Of a stretch of DNA of 64,000 bases, positions 24,621 to 34,336 are shown in pieces. The position numbers and the translations under genes were made by a program. The notes below the pieces were generated by a model that was given only the letters and a program-made list of their open reading frames with translations, did no database searches and was not told where the DNA came from. The stretch comes from Verrucomicrobiales bacterium (GTDB taxonomy: Bacteria; Verrucomicrobiota; Verrucomicrobiia; Verrucomicrobiales; SLCJ01): assembly GCA_024636835.1 (NCBI GenBank), contig JAGXGH010000127.1:124001-188000 (forward strand). Direction: 5' to 3'. How positions within the stretch are numbered: position 1 is the first letter of the stretch; each line of letters begins with the position of its first letter.

Positions 24621-25699
24621 AAAAATCCGCTGAAAAATTCCTCTACGATCTGCTCTCCACACCATCACCAACTGGATTTGAAGCTCCCGGCCAGCGGAAG
24701 TGGAAGAATTACGTCGACACCTTTGCAGACAGCACGGAATCGGACAGTTACGGCACCGCATGGGCGACACTTCGCGGCACCGCTAAAGATGCACCCACGG
24801 TGATGCTCGAAGCCCACGCGGACGAAATCGGCTACATGGTGAAATACATCACCAGTGAAGGCTACCTTCACATCGACCTGATCGGCGGTTCGGACTCCGC
24901 CACGGGACGCGGACGCCGCATCGATATCTTCGGCGACAAAGGAACGGTTCGCGGGGTCATCGGCAACACGGCGATCCACCTACGACGCGACAGCGCGGGT
25001 AGCGAAAAATCACCAATGGTGCACGAGCTCTATGTCGACATTGGCGCAAGTTCTGCAAAAGAGGTTGCCACCATGGGGGTGCGCGTAGGATGCGCAGCAG
25101 TCTATACCGACTGCGCGGAACCACTGGGCAAAAAACTCATCGTCGGTCGCGCCTTGGACAACCGCATCGGCGGATTCATCATCGCGGAAGTGATGCGTAA
25201 GATTGCCGCGGGCAAATCCAAACCAGCGGCAAATGTCGTCGCCGTGAATGCAGTGCAGGAAGAAATCGGCGGATACGGAGCAAAGATGGCCGCCCATCGA
25301 TTATCACCCGATGTCGCTATCGTGCTCGACGTCACTCACGCCACAGACACTCCGACGATTTCCAAAGAGATCCACGGCGAAGTCAAGCTCGGCGGTGGAC
25401 CAACAGTTTGCCACGGTGCCGCAAATCATCCCAACATCGTGACCCGCCTCACCGAAGTCGCCAAGAAGAACAAGATCAAGCTTCAGCACGAGGCGACCAG
25501 CCGCTACACCGGCACCGACACCGATCAGATTTATCACATCAAAAGCGGCATCCCATCAGCGCTCGTTTCACTCCCCTTGCGCTACATGCACTCGGTGATT
25601 GAAACCGCTCACTTCGACGATATCCAACGCACCATCGACCTGCTTTATCAGTTCGTGCTCACCGTAAAGTCTGGCGAGGAATTTTCGGTTAAGCTCTGA
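24617..25699 (+). CDS. M42-family metallo-aminopeptidase (FrvX/glutamyl aminopeptidase-like)
   Basis: 360 residues. Metal-ligand text: LEAHADEIGYMVKYI (about 68-82), ALDNRIGGFIIAEVM, VQEEIGGYGAKMAA with the catalytic Glu pair, IVLDVTHATDTP and the late PLRYMHSVIE with the final His. These are standard for the di-zinc M42 cytosolic aminopeptidases, which trim peptides as large oligomers. It is the last gene of the ruvB operon. Confidence 0.93.
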   Translation: MKKSAEKFLYDLLSTPSPTGFEAPGQRKWKNYVDTFADSTESDSYGTAWATLRGTAKDAPTVMLEAHADEIGYMVKYITSEGYLHIDLIGGSDSATGRGRRIDIFGDKGTVRGVIGNTAIHLRRDSAGSEKSPMVHELYVDIGASSAKEVATMGVRVGCAAVYTDCAEPLGKKLIVGRALDNRIGGFIIAEVMRKIAAGKSKPAANVVAVNAVQEEIGGYGAKMAAHRLSPDVAIVLDVTHATDTPTISKEIHGEVKLGGGPTVCHGAANHPNIVTRLTEVAKKNKIKLQHEATSRYTGTDTDQIYHIKSGIPSALVSLPLRYMHSVIETAHFDDIQRTIDLLYQFVLTVKSGEEFSVKL

Positions 25700-25722
25700 C
25701 CTAACGCTGCATTAAAAAACAC

Positions 25723-26916
25723 CTAAGCCCCCTTGTAAACCAACGCGCCTTGTGACGGTCTTGCCGCCATGATTTGCGCGTCAATACCGGTCTCCACCTT
25801 GTAGCGCTCGGCGAGGAAGTTTGCGACTTCTTCCGCAGCATCAGTGCGGCACAATGTCACGGTCGATCCGCCAAAACCACCACCGGTCATTCTTGCGCCG
25901 ATCACACCCTTGTCCGCCCCCAGTTCCTTGGCCGCAGCCACCAGCACGTCCAGTTCGCTGCAGGAAACTTCGAAATCATCGCGGAGTGAATCGTGGCTCT
26001 CATACATCAGTTTCCCGAGAGTCTCCATCTCACCGTTTTCCAGTGCCTTTGCGGCATCCAAAGTGCGCGCAGTTTCCGTCACCACGTGGCGGGCACGACG
26101 GTATACCTCATCACCCAACTCGGACTGCACCGCATCGATGTCCGTCATTGTCACGCCACGCCAACTCGGCTTCCCTGTGGCTTTCAATGCCACCTCGGTC
26201 TGGTGGCGACGCTTGGCGTATCCGCCGTCACTCAACTGATGGGAAACCTTGGTATTGGAAATCAACACCGTCAGGTCATCGCGCTCGAATGGCACCAACT
26301 CGGCTTCCTCCTTCATACAATCAATCAGCACCAACTTCCCTTCTTCACCAAAAGCGGAGGCGAACTGATCCATGATTCCGCAAGGAACATTCGCGTAATC
26401 ATGCTCTGCCTTCTGACAAAGCAAGGCTTTCTCTTTCTTGCCAAGCGTCGTGCCGGTAATCGCCTCCAGTAAAGTGGCAAACGACACTTCAATAGCGGCA
26501 CTGCTCGACAAGCCCGCACCCAAGGGCACATCGGAAGCCAAACACAAATCGAAGCCATCAGGGATCTCAATACCGCGCGCCAAGAAACCTGCCAGCACAC
26601 CTTTTGCATAGTTACCCCAGCACCCATCCACCGGCTCGATAGGCTCATCTAAGTTTACTTCGACATCGGTAAAATCACCGCCGGCAGAAAAAACGATCGT
26701 CCGCCGTCCCGGCACGACAGCCGCCGCAAACACCGCATACACAGGCAGCGCGAAAGGCATCACATAGCCGTCACAGTAATCGATGTGTTCTCCGATGAGG
26801 TTCACCCGTCCGGGGGCAGCCACGACAAACTCTGCCGGAGCATTGAAGTGATCAATAAACGCTGATTCAGCGGCGGCAATAGTTTCACGGAGTGAGGGAA
26901 GAGCGACAATCGACAT
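25723..26916 (-). CDS. galK: Galactokinase
   Basis: 397 residues. GRVNLIGEHIDYCDGYVMPFALP is the galactokinase signature; LGAGLSSSAAIEVSFATLLE is the GHMP ATP-binding loop; GARMTGGGFGGSTVTLC is the third GHMP motif. The enzyme phosphorylates alpha-D-galactose at C1. It is the last gene of a minus-strand set after the symporter and mutarotase, so the set imports and primes galactose. No galT or galE is present in the window. Confidence 0.96.
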   Translation of the reverse strand: MSIVALPSLRETIAAAESAFIDHFNAPAEFVVAAPGRVNLIGEHIDYCDGYVMPFALPVYAVFAAAVVPGRRTIVFSAGGDFTDVEVNLDEPIEPVDGCWGNYAKGVLAGFLARGIEIPDGFDLCLASDVPLGAGLSSSAAIEVSFATLLEAITGTTLGKKEKALLCQKAEHDYANVPCGIMDQFASAFGEEGKLVLIDCMKEEAELVPFERDDLTVLISNTKVSHQLSDGGYAKRRHQTEVALKATGKPSWRGVTMTDIDAVQSELGDEVYRRARHVVTETARTLDAAKALENGEMETLGKLMYESHDSLRDDFEVSCSELDVLVAAAKELGADKGVIGARMTGGGFGGSTVTLCRTDAAEEVANFLAERYKVETGIDAQIMAARPSQGALVYKGA

Positions 26917-27067
26917 AGGGGATACAAATAGTTAACTAAGATCAAAGATGATTTACTTTAGCGCAATAGGGAAGATTCCACGAAAGATGACTGTGCTACC
27001 TCACAGCCCCGCACCATAGAATGCCAACAAAAAAATCGTCTGGCAAACCGTCTACACCGCCGAAAAA

Positions 27068-28093
27068 TCATTCGGCGACTCCAAACCTCCATGAGATCTT
27101 ATGGCGGTAAGTCTCTCCGGGACGCAGAACCGCCGAAGGGAAATTTGGCTGATTTGGCGCATCTGGAAGGTTTTCTGATTCCAGCGCAATAGCAGAATAG
27201 CGGTCGATCGTTGCACCACCTTTTCCTGGCACTGTGCTGTCCAAATAGCCGCCGCTATAAACATGCACCGCCGGCTGATCGGTCGTTATTTCAAGCCATC
27301 GCCCACTTCCGGGATGCTCCAAACGTGCACCAAGGCGTGAACCCTCACCGTTCACCAACATGGCGTGATCCAAGCCGTTCATCGTTGCGATTTGCGGATC
27401 GTCGTCCCCTAACACGTCGCCAATATTAGCGCCATGTCGGAAATCGAACACGGTCCCGCTCACATCGCGAATCTCGCCAGTAACGAGGTGGTTGTCATCA
27501 ATAGGGAGAAATCGGTCGGCAGGCACCTTGAGTAGGTGATCCTTCACCGTTTTTCCAAAGTCTCCGCCGAGGTTCCAATACACATGGTTGGTCAAATTCA
27601 CCACGGTTGGTTTTGACGTGTGCGCTTCGTAGCTCACAGAAAATCCACCATCATCGTCCAAGGCGTAGCATGCGGTGACGTGCAATTCTCCGGGGAACCC
27701 TCCGTCACCGTCGGGACTTAGCAAATGAAACGTCACCGAGACTATTCGCCCATCGATTTCCTGTTGGTCGAGCACATCCCAGACACGGCGATGATACGGA
27801 GCATCGCCACCGTGGAGACAGTTCGGCCCGTTGTTGCGAGCCAGCGAATACTCTGTTCCGTCCAGGGTAAACCTCCCGTCAGCGATCCGGTTTGCAAATC
27901 GCCCACAGCTCGCACCGAAGGCCGCGACGTTGGATGTAAAATCCTCCAACTGATCGCAACCGAGGGCGACATCAGTCATTACACCATCGAGATCCGGCAC
28001 TTCGACCCCAAAGATCGAAGCACCGAAAGTCGTGAGTTTTACCTCCAAGCGGCCATCGGCCGAGCATAATGTGATGAGCTTTGAATCAGACAT
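27068..28093 (-). CDS. galM: Aldose 1-epimerase (galactose mutarotase)
   Basis: 341 residues. GASCGRFANRIADGRF, NGPNCLHGGDAPYHRRVWD with the catalytic His, VVNLTNHVYWNLGGD with the second His, and the late ALESENLPDAPNQPNFP containing the catalytic Glu are all in place. It interconverts beta- and alpha-galactose ahead of galactokinase. The start lies six bases after the symporter stop. Confidence 0.95.
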   Translation of the reverse strand: MSDSKLITLCSADGRLEVKLTTFGASIFGVEVPDLDGVMTDVALGCDQLEDFTSNVAAFGASCGRFANRIADGRFTLDGTEYSLARNNGPNCLHGGDAPYHRRVWDVLDQQEIDGRIVSVTFHLLSPDGDGGFPGELHVTACYALDDDGGFSVSYEAHTSKPTVVNLTNHVYWNLGGDFGKTVKDHLLKVPADRFLPIDDNHLVTGEIRDVSGTVFDFRHGANIGDVLGDDDPQIATMNGLDHAMLVNGEGSRLGARLEHPGSGRWLEITTDQPAVHVYSGGYLDSTVPGKGGATIDRYSAIALESENLPDAPNQPNFPSAVLRPGETYRHKISWRFGVAE

Positions 28094-28099
28094 CGGAGA

Positions 28100-30103
28100 T
28101 TACCAGAACACTGCGTAAAGCGCGATTGTGAGCACGACCACCAGAATACCAACCATTTTCGCGCCGGGTGATGTAGTCAGTTCGATATCTTTATTCTCTG
28201 GCATAACGACAGGAGTCCTCAGCGGTTTGAAAATCGTGATCAGAGTACCAACCAGCATCACCAGGAAGAAGCACAGCGCCATTCGGTCGAGGAATGCCAT
28301 TTCGTTGGAATACCACCAGCCCTTAGAGACCAACCACGGCCCGATCGCCCACTTGAACGCCCCGTAGGCAATGACGTTGGTGGAAATCCCCACGACACCA
28401 AACCAACGAGGCGTCCGCGGAGAGAAGAATCCGAAGATGAACACTCCGAGAATGCCAGGACTAATGAACCCTTGGAATTCTTGGATATACTTAAAGATGC
28501 TCTCCAAGTTGTTCAGCTTTGGTGCCAAAATTGACGCCAGAATCACGAACAGCACAACGAAGAATCGTCCGACTCTTACTAGCTTCACTGGGTCTTTCTG
28601 CCCACTGAATTTCGCGTAGAGATCCATCGTTGCAATGGTCGATGCTGAGTTCAGCATCGAAGCAAGAGAACTAATCACCGCACCGCAAAGTGCCGCGAGA
28701 ACGAACCAAGAGATCATCGGCATCGGCTTGATCAGATTCCTCACGAGGATGGGGAATGCCGAATCGTAGTCGTAACCAACAAGCTTCGGACCGGAGCCGA
28801 TCGCCGCTTCCTTACCATTCGCTAGGAGATCCTTCTCGATGGCGATATTCGAAAGCTCGTTCACTTTGTTGGCGATATCCACGTCGGTGGTCAGCGTGGT
28901 CCAATCGACAGTTTCACCTGCGAGTGCGGCATTTCGCACACCGAGATCCTGCACCTTCTCAGGCTGCATTTTCACAAATTCCACATCGACGATGGCAGTG
29001 AGCTTTGGATTCTCAGCAAGCTGATTCATCGCCTTATCATTACGTTTCACCGCGGAACCGTGAAGGTCACCGGAGAACAAGTTAAATGCCAGGATTCCTG
29101 GAATCACGACTATAAACGGGATCACTAACTTCAGCATTGCCGCAAAGACGATACCCTTTTGCCCCTCCGCCAAGGACTTCGAACCGAGCGTCCTCTGGAC
29201 GATGTATTGGTTCAATCCCCAGTAGAAGAAGTTGGGAATCCAGAGACCGACGAGAAGTGCTGTCCAAGGAATATCGGTGTCCTCTTTTGGGCGCACCATA
29301 TGAATCTTACCGCCCGATCCATTCGGACCATTGGCAACAACGGCCTCGCCGTCTTTCCCGTCGTTGAGCAGCATGAATCGCTCCCATGCACCGGCGTTAT
29401 TGAGATCCTCCACGGTAGCTGTGGAGTTCTGCACTTTGCTTGCAATCAGTTCTTCTCCCGTGCGCTCTGAGAGCGTTTGGAACGCGAAGAACATCACGAT
29501 CACACCGCCGACGATTAACGCCGCTCCCCAGATGAGGTCAGTCCACGCACAAGCTTTCAGACCTCCAATAAAGACATATACCGCAGCGAACAATCCGATC
29601 GCCCAAGACATGAACGTCAGATTATTCAGACCTGGAACATCAACGTAGTATTCGGAAACAAACTTCGCACCTGAGAAAATCACTGATGAAGTGGTTACGA
29701 AAACGAGCGTCACAATCGCGGGGATCGCCATGGCGAGCCGCGCCACACCATCGAAGCGATATTCGAGAAATTCCGGGATCGTATAGAGACCTGCTTTGAG
29801 GAACCGTGGAAGGAACCAGAATGCCACGATAACCAAGGTAACAGCCGCCATCCACTCGTAGGAGGCGATTGCCATGCCCAGCCAGTTGGCCGCGGATCCA
29901 GACATACCGACGAACTGCTCGGTGGAAATGTTCGCGGCGATCAGGGAAAACCCAACCAACCACCAGGTGAGCCCGCGACCCGCGAGGAAGTAGTCGCTTG
30001 CGCCTTTATCGCCACTGGTATCTTCGTCTCTGGATTTATAAATTCCGAGACCGATGACGCCGACGACGGCAACAATAAAGAGGATGACTTCTAGATAATT
30101 CAT
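28100..30103 (-). CDS. Sodium:sugar symporter (SSS family, SglT-like)
   Basis: 667 residues with 13-14 membrane helices. SDYFLAGRGLTWWLVGFSLIAANISTEQFVG is the family start; GLYTIPEFLEYRFD, GGLKACAWTDLIWGAALI, and the second half with ISSLASMLNSASTIATMDLY follow. It is longer than the best-studied member of about 543 residues because of two extra polar loops, near 215-275 and 340-430. First gene of the galactose operon, so galactose is the likely substrate, taken up with Na+, fitting a marine habitat. Confidence 0.92.
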   Translation of the reverse strand: MNYLEVILFIVAVVGVIGLGIYKSRDEDTSGDKGASDYFLAGRGLTWWLVGFSLIAANISTEQFVGMSGSAANWLGMAIASYEWMAAVTLVIVAFWFLPRFLKAGLYTIPEFLEYRFDGVARLAMAIPAIVTLVFVTTSSVIFSGAKFVSEYYVDVPGLNNLTFMSWAIGLFAAVYVFIGGLKACAWTDLIWGAALIVGGVIVMFFAFQTLSERTGEELIASKVQNSTATVEDLNNAGAWERFMLLNDGKDGEAVVANGPNGSGGKIHMVRPKEDTDIPWTALLVGLWIPNFFYWGLNQYIVQRTLGSKSLAEGQKGIVFAAMLKLVIPFIVVIPGILAFNLFSGDLHGSAVKRNDKAMNQLAENPKLTAIVDVEFVKMQPEKVQDLGVRNAALAGETVDWTTLTTDVDIANKVNELSNIAIEKDLLANGKEAAIGSGPKLVGYDYDSAFPILVRNLIKPMPMISWFVLAALCGAVISSLASMLNSASTIATMDLYAKFSGQKDPVKLVRVGRFFVVLFVILASILAPKLNNLESIFKYIQEFQGFISPGILGVFIFGFFSPRTPRWFGVVGISTNVIAYGAFKWAIGPWLVSKGWWYSNEMAFLDRMALCFFLVMLVGTLITIFKPLRTPVVMPENKDIELTTSPGAKMVGILVVVLTIALYAVFW

Positions 30104-30194
30104 GGATGTTGATGCTGGGTGTTAACATTAAGGAACTGGAGGGAGAAAGGGAGGAATGAGATTTACTACCAAACGAACAACACACAAGAAAACA

Positions 30195-30773
30195 CTATTC
30201 TTCTGACTTGGAAGGTTTCTCTGGCAATGGCTTGTCACCCGGCACAAGACCGAAGCGAAAACGAAGTTGAAAATTTTCGCTCACATCCTCCGGACGAACG
30301 GTTCGCAGCCCGAGATCGTTACGTAGCTGGATACCCTCGTCACTGACGGATGAGACTTCCACATTCTCATAAACCCTTCCATTCCCGGGTTCGAAGCGCT
30401 CAAATTTACGACCTACGTAGGCCTCGCGATTTTTCACCGCTCGCTGATTCATCTCTTCAATCAACTCAGTGCGCTGACTATTGAGCGTGGCTGCCTCAGT
30501 CGCAAGCTGCTCCTTCTCTTCCGCCAATGCTTCAGATTCCTCTTCTCTCGCCAGCTTCTCGGCGGAAATCACTGCTATCTCCGCATCGAGCATCGCCTTT
30601 GCGGATTCTTGCCGTTGCTGCAACGACGCCTCTCGCTCATAGGCTTGGCGCGCTTCAGCAATCAGCTGTTCCACATGATTTGCCTTGATCGGTGCGCCCA
30701 ATAACCACCCGATGGCCACTATTATACCGAGCAGGCCCAGGCTTCCAAAAATTCTAGATGCGATATTATTCAT
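30195..30773 (-). CDS. Membrane-anchored coiled-coil protein
   Basis: 192 residues: one N-terminal membrane helix (about 8-26), a long charged coiled coil (about 32-110, rich in E, A, Q, K) and a small basic C-terminal domain (AYVGRKFERFEPGNGRVYE). No family recognised. Its ATG overlaps the stop of the upstream lipoprotein gene (ATGA), so the two coiled-coil proteins are co-translated and may interact at the cell envelope. Confidence 0.7.
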   Translation of the reverse strand: MNNIASRIFGSLGLLGIIVAIGWLLGAPIKANHVEQLIAEARQAYEREASLQQRQESAKAMLDAEIAVISAEKLAREEESEALAEEKEQLATEAATLNSQRTELIEEMNQRAVKNREAYVGRKFERFEPGNGRVYENVEVSSVSDEGIQLRNDLGLRTVRPEDVSENFQLRFRFGLVPGDKPLPEKPSKSEE

Positions 30774-31108
30774 GGAAGTCTCGCTTTTTTCATGTCTTCG
30801 AATTCCTCGACCACCTGCGACAACTCAGCCTTGGCGACATCCCGAGCCTCTTTCAACTCATCCACCTCAGCGCGCAGCTCCTTCAACGTTGTATCCTTTT
30901 CCCATATCCGCTTTTCCGCTTTCAGCGCCTTCAACTCATCATCCGCACGCTGCACATCCTGACGAAAATCCCGAACTACCGCTTTCAAACGCTCGGTGTC
31001 TTTTTGATACTCCAGCATCTCCGGAGGATCAGAACACGACGAAACCAATGCCGCCGCTAAAGCGCAACACAGAGCTCTCCAGACCTTGATTGATGAAACC
31101 ATAACCAT
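30770..31108 (-). CDS. Putative coiled-coil lipoprotein
   Basis: 112 residues from the ATG at 31108; an ATG two codons later is also possible. The start has a lipoprotein signal (CCALAAALVSSCSDPP, lipobox VSSC). The mature part is almost wholly coiled coil (LKAVVRDFRQDVQRADDELK, LKELRAEVDELKEARD). It is co-transcribed with the following membrane-anchored coiled-coil protein. Function unknown. Confidence 0.7.
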   Translation of the reverse strand: MVMVSSIKVWRALCCALAAALVSSCSDPPEMLEYQKDTERLKAVVRDFRQDVQRADDELKALKAEKRIWEKDTTLKELRAEVDELKEARDVAKAELSQVVEEFEDMKKARLP

Positions 31109-31249
31109 TCGCGTATTTAATAGATAAACATGATTGGTGCATGGAGCGCGGGAAAACTCCAAGAAAAATCTTCATCCATTCTTCACCTCCGATACACCCT
31201 CGACAAACCAGTAATCGCCATCATGCTTTATCCACACACGAATCACCCC

Positions 31250-31867
31250 ATGAGCGACATATCAGACGACATCTACAGCGAAGCCCACCGCATGGTCGGG
31301 CGTGACGAAAAACAACAGCAACTCAATCAACAGGGCGGCGTGTTTTGGTTCTATGGACTTTCAGGATCAGGAAAATCCACTCTCGCCATTGCCCTCCAGC
31401 ATAAACTCCATCAAGCAGGACACACCGTTCAAGTGCTCGACGGCGATACCATCCGCACCGGCCTCAACAAAGACCTTGGGTTCACCGACGAGGATCGGCA
31501 GGAGAACATCCGCCGTATCGCCGAAGTCGCCAAGCTCTTCGCGAACGCGGGAATCATCACCCTCGTCTCGTTCATCACCCCAAAACGTGCACTGCGCTCC
31601 GCAGCACGGAAAATCGTCGGTAACGACGACTTCCACGAGATCTACGTCCGCGCCAGCTTCGAAGAATGCGAGCGGCGCGACGTCAAAGGGCTCTACGCGA
31701 AAGCCAACGCAGGTGGCGTTAAACACTTCACCGGGAAAGACTCCGGATTCGAAGAGCCGGAATCAGCCGAACTGATCATCGACACCGAGGGCGCGCCCCT
31801 GAATCAATCACTCGCCACTCTCAGCGACTACGTCACACCGCATATCTCCAAACAAGCTAAACCTTAG
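31250..31867 (+). CDS. cysC: Adenylylsulfate kinase
   Basis: 205 residues from the ATG at 31250; an upstream extension of the frame lacks family similarity. Walker A GLSGSGKST at 36-44, then LDGDTIRTGLNKDLGFTDEDRQENIRR, the most diagnostic CysC stretch, and FITPKRALRSAARKI. It phosphorylates adenylyl sulfate to PAPS. First gene of a cysC-cysD-cysN set. The Rossmann-like P-loop and FEEPESAELIIDT near the end are intact. Confidence 0.95.
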   Translation: MSDISDDIYSEAHRMVGRDEKQQQLNQQGGVFWFYGLSGSGKSTLAIALQHKLHQAGHTVQVLDGDTIRTGLNKDLGFTDEDRQENIRRIAEVAKLFANAGIITLVSFITPKRALRSAARKIVGNDDFHEIYVRASFEECERRDVKGLYAKANAGGVKHFTGKDSGFEEPESAELIIDTEGAPLNQSLATLSDYVTPHISKQAKP

Positions 31868-31979
31868 TATCCTTATCAAGTTTTGCTGGTTTTGGGTATT
31901 TTTGGTTGCATCCCCATGTTTCCACTTCGATAGATGACGCTCTGCGATCACTTTTTGTCGCTTTCTGTAGACCACAGCC

Positions 31980-32885
31980 ATGCCCGACTACAACCTCACT
32001 CACCTCAGACAGCTCGAATCCGAAGCGATTTACATCCTTCGTGAAACCGCCGCTCAGTTCCAGAACCCCGGACTCCTTTTCTCCGGCGGAAAAGACTCCA
32101 TTGTCATGGCGTATCTCGCTTACAAGGCATTCCACCCAGCGCGCCTGCCCTTCCCTCTGGTCCACGTCGACACCGGTCACAACTTCGACGAGACCATGTT
32201 CTACCGCGACAAATTTGTCGCCGACATCAGCGCTCGCCTGATCGTTGGTTCCGTGCAGAAATCTATCGACGATGGACGCGTCATTGAGGAGAAAGGCGTC
32301 AACGCCTCACGCAACTCCCTGCAAACCGTCACCCTGCTCGACACTATTGCCGAGAATCAATTCGACGCCTGCCTTGGCGGTGGACGTCGAGACGAAGAGA
32401 AGGCCCGCGCCAAAGAGCGCTTCTTCTCCCACCGCGATGACTTCGGCCAATGGGATCCGAAGAACCAGCGCCCTGAGCTCTGGAACATTTTCAACGGCCG
32501 CAAACTCGTCGGCGAGCATTTCCGCGTCTTCCCGCTCTCTAACTGGACGGAGATGGACATCTGGCAATACATCAAGTCCGAGAACATCGAACTTCCTTCC
32601 CTCTACTTCGCTCACGAACGCGAGGTGGTGAAGCGCAACGGATCATGGCTCGCCGCCCACGAGCACATCCAAGTGCAAGCCAACGAAGTGGTCGAGAAAA
32701 AACTCATCCGCTTCCGCACCATTGGTGACATCACCTGCACAGGTGCCGTGGAGAGCTCGGCCGCCACCCTCAATGACATCATCGACGAAGTCGCCGCCGC
32801 CCGCCAAACCGAACGCGGCACACGCTCCGACGACAAACGCTCCGAAACCGCCATGGAAGACCGCAAAAAGGAAGGGTATTTTTAG
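31980..32885 (+). CDS. cysD: Sulfate adenylyltransferase subunit 2
   Basis: 301 residues. The PP-loop FSGGKDSIVMAYLA (about 34-47), VHVDTGHNFDETMFYRD, GGGRRDEEKARAKERFFSHRD and the ending RSDDKRSETAMEDRKKEGYF are the normal CysD landmarks. With CysN it makes adenylyl sulfate from ATP and sulfate. It is 112 bp from cysC and 78 bp from cysN. Confidence 0.97.
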   Translation: MPDYNLTHLRQLESEAIYILRETAAQFQNPGLLFSGGKDSIVMAYLAYKAFHPARLPFPLVHVDTGHNFDETMFYRDKFVADISARLIVGSVQKSIDDGRVIEEKGVNASRNSLQTVTLLDTIAENQFDACLGGGRRDEEKARAKERFFSHRDDFGQWDPKNQRPELWNIFNGRKLVGEHFRVFPLSNWTEMDIWQYIKSENIELPSLYFAHEREVVKRNGSWLAAHEHIQVQANEVVEKKLIRFRTIGDITCTGAVESSAATLNDIIDEVAAARQTERGTRSDDKRSETAMEDRKKEGYF

Positions 32886-32963
32886 AGTTAAGTCACGCTC
32901 AAGCTCCTAAGCCCCACAAAGAGTCTATCCTCTATCCTCTTCCAATCTAATCTCTAAAAACTC

Positions 32964-34238
32964 ATGACCGAAACTTCTGGCTACCTTGATATGGACCTTC
33001 TTCGCTTCACTACTGCGGGAAGCGTCGACGACGGCAAATCAACTCTCATCGGGCGACTCCTTTACGACTCAAAAAACATCTTCGAAGACCAACTCGAAGC
33101 TGTCGAAGCCTCATCCCGCAAACGCGGTGACGAAAATGTGAACCTGGCACTACTCACCGATGGTCTAAAAGCCGAACGAGAGCAGGGTATCACCATCGAT
33201 GTTGCCTACCGCTACTTTGCCACACCGAAGCGTAAATTCATCATTGCCGACACCCCGGGGCACATCCAATACACCCGTAACATGGTGACCGGTGCCTCGA
33301 CTGCAAACCTAGCGATTGTCCTTGTCGACGCACGCAAAGGCGTCATCGAGCAAACCTGCCGCCACGCATTCATCGCCAACTTGCTACGCATTCAACACGT
33401 CGTCATTGCCGTCAATAAGATGGACCTCGTCGACTACAGCGAAGAGACCTTCGAATCCATCAAGGACGCATTCGAAAAGTTCGCATCACGCCTCGACAAC
33501 CTCGTCGACATCAGCTTCATCCCACTCTCCGCGCTCAAAGGCGACAACGTCGTCGATTCATCGCAGAACATGCCATGGTATAAAGGGCCAACCCTCCTTT
33601 ATCATCTCGAGAACGTCTACGTCGGCGCACAAGAAAACCACGTCGACGCACGCTTCCCCGTCCAGTGGGTAATCCGACCACAGAGCGATCAATGGCACGA
33701 CTTCCGCGGCTACGCAGGACGCGTTGCCGGTGGTGTGTTCAAACCTGGCGATGAAGTCACCGTCTTCCCGTCCGGCTTCAAGACCAAAGTGAAAACTATC
33801 CACACTGCCGATGGCGAGCTCGACGAAGCATTCTCCCCGCTCTCCGTAACGATCACGCTGGAAGACGAGATCGACATCTCTCGTGGCGACATGATAGCGA
33901 AGGCCAACAACACATCGAAAGTCGGACAAGATATCGAAGCGATGATCTGCTGGTTCTCCAGCGCGCAGAAACTCACCGCCCGCAGTCGTTATGCGATTCG
34001 CCATACGACCAACGAGGCCAAAGCAATCGTTAGCGAAATCCGCTATAAAGTGGACATCAACACGCTGCATAAAATCGAAGACGACACCACCCTCGAGCTT
34101 AACGAAATCGGGCGTATCGTCATTCGCACATCGTCACCGCTTTTCTACGACCCCTACTCAAGGAACCGCAACACCGGATCCTTCGTGCTGATCGATGAAA
34201 AAACCAACGAGACCGTCGGCGCTGGGATGATCATCTAA
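32964..34238 (+). CDS. cysN: Sulfate adenylyltransferase subunit 1, GTPase
   Basis: 424 residues. G1 TAGSVDDGKSTLIGRLLYDS (about 17-36), G2/G3 GITIDVAYRYF and DTPGHIQYTRNM, G4 NKMDLVD, then the beta-barrel domains. The length shows a stand-alone CysN without a fused CysC, consistent with the separate cysC upstream. It couples GTP hydrolysis to sulfate activation. Sulfite reduction may use the CysJ-like protein at 41-43 kb, but no PAPS reductase or siroheme subunit is visible here. Confidence 0.96.
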   Translation: MTETSGYLDMDLLRFTTAGSVDDGKSTLIGRLLYDSKNIFEDQLEAVEASSRKRGDENVNLALLTDGLKAEREQGITIDVAYRYFATPKRKFIIADTPGHIQYTRNMVTGASTANLAIVLVDARKGVIEQTCRHAFIANLLRIQHVVIAVNKMDLVDYSEETFESIKDAFEKFASRLDNLVDISFIPLSALKGDNVVDSSQNMPWYKGPTLLYHLENVYVGAQENHVDARFPVQWVIRPQSDQWHDFRGYAGRVAGGVFKPGDEVTVFPSGFKTKVKTIHTADGELDEAFSPLSVTITLEDEIDISRGDMIAKANNTSKVGQDIEAMICWFSSAQKLTARSRYAIRHTTNEAKAIVSEIRYKVDINTLHKIEDDTTLELNEIGRIVIRTSSPLFYDPYSRNRNTGSFVLIDEKTNETVGAGMII

Positions 34239-34300
34239 ACAGACCCTTCGCATAGACTCAATTTGCCAAGGCGATTTGAGCCACTTTGAATGCGGCGCGA

Positions 34301-34336
34301 TCAATCGCGTGCGGCGCAGCCGTTATACGCGACGCG
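34301..34336 (+). repeat. Dispersed repeat family A, partial copy 5 (hairpin module only)
   Basis: 36 bp, 33 identical to 5141-5176 of copy 1. It keeps the outer stem tcgcgt/acgcga; the inner stem is cggc/gccg instead of ccgc/gcgg, so both sides changed together. It sits between the convergent cysN and methyltransferase genes and overlaps the last codons of the latter. It could act as a two-way terminator. Confidence 0.75.

Noticed and set aside
25821-26375. Plus-strand frames across galK
   Set aside because: These run opposite a complete galactokinase with all three GHMP motifs.
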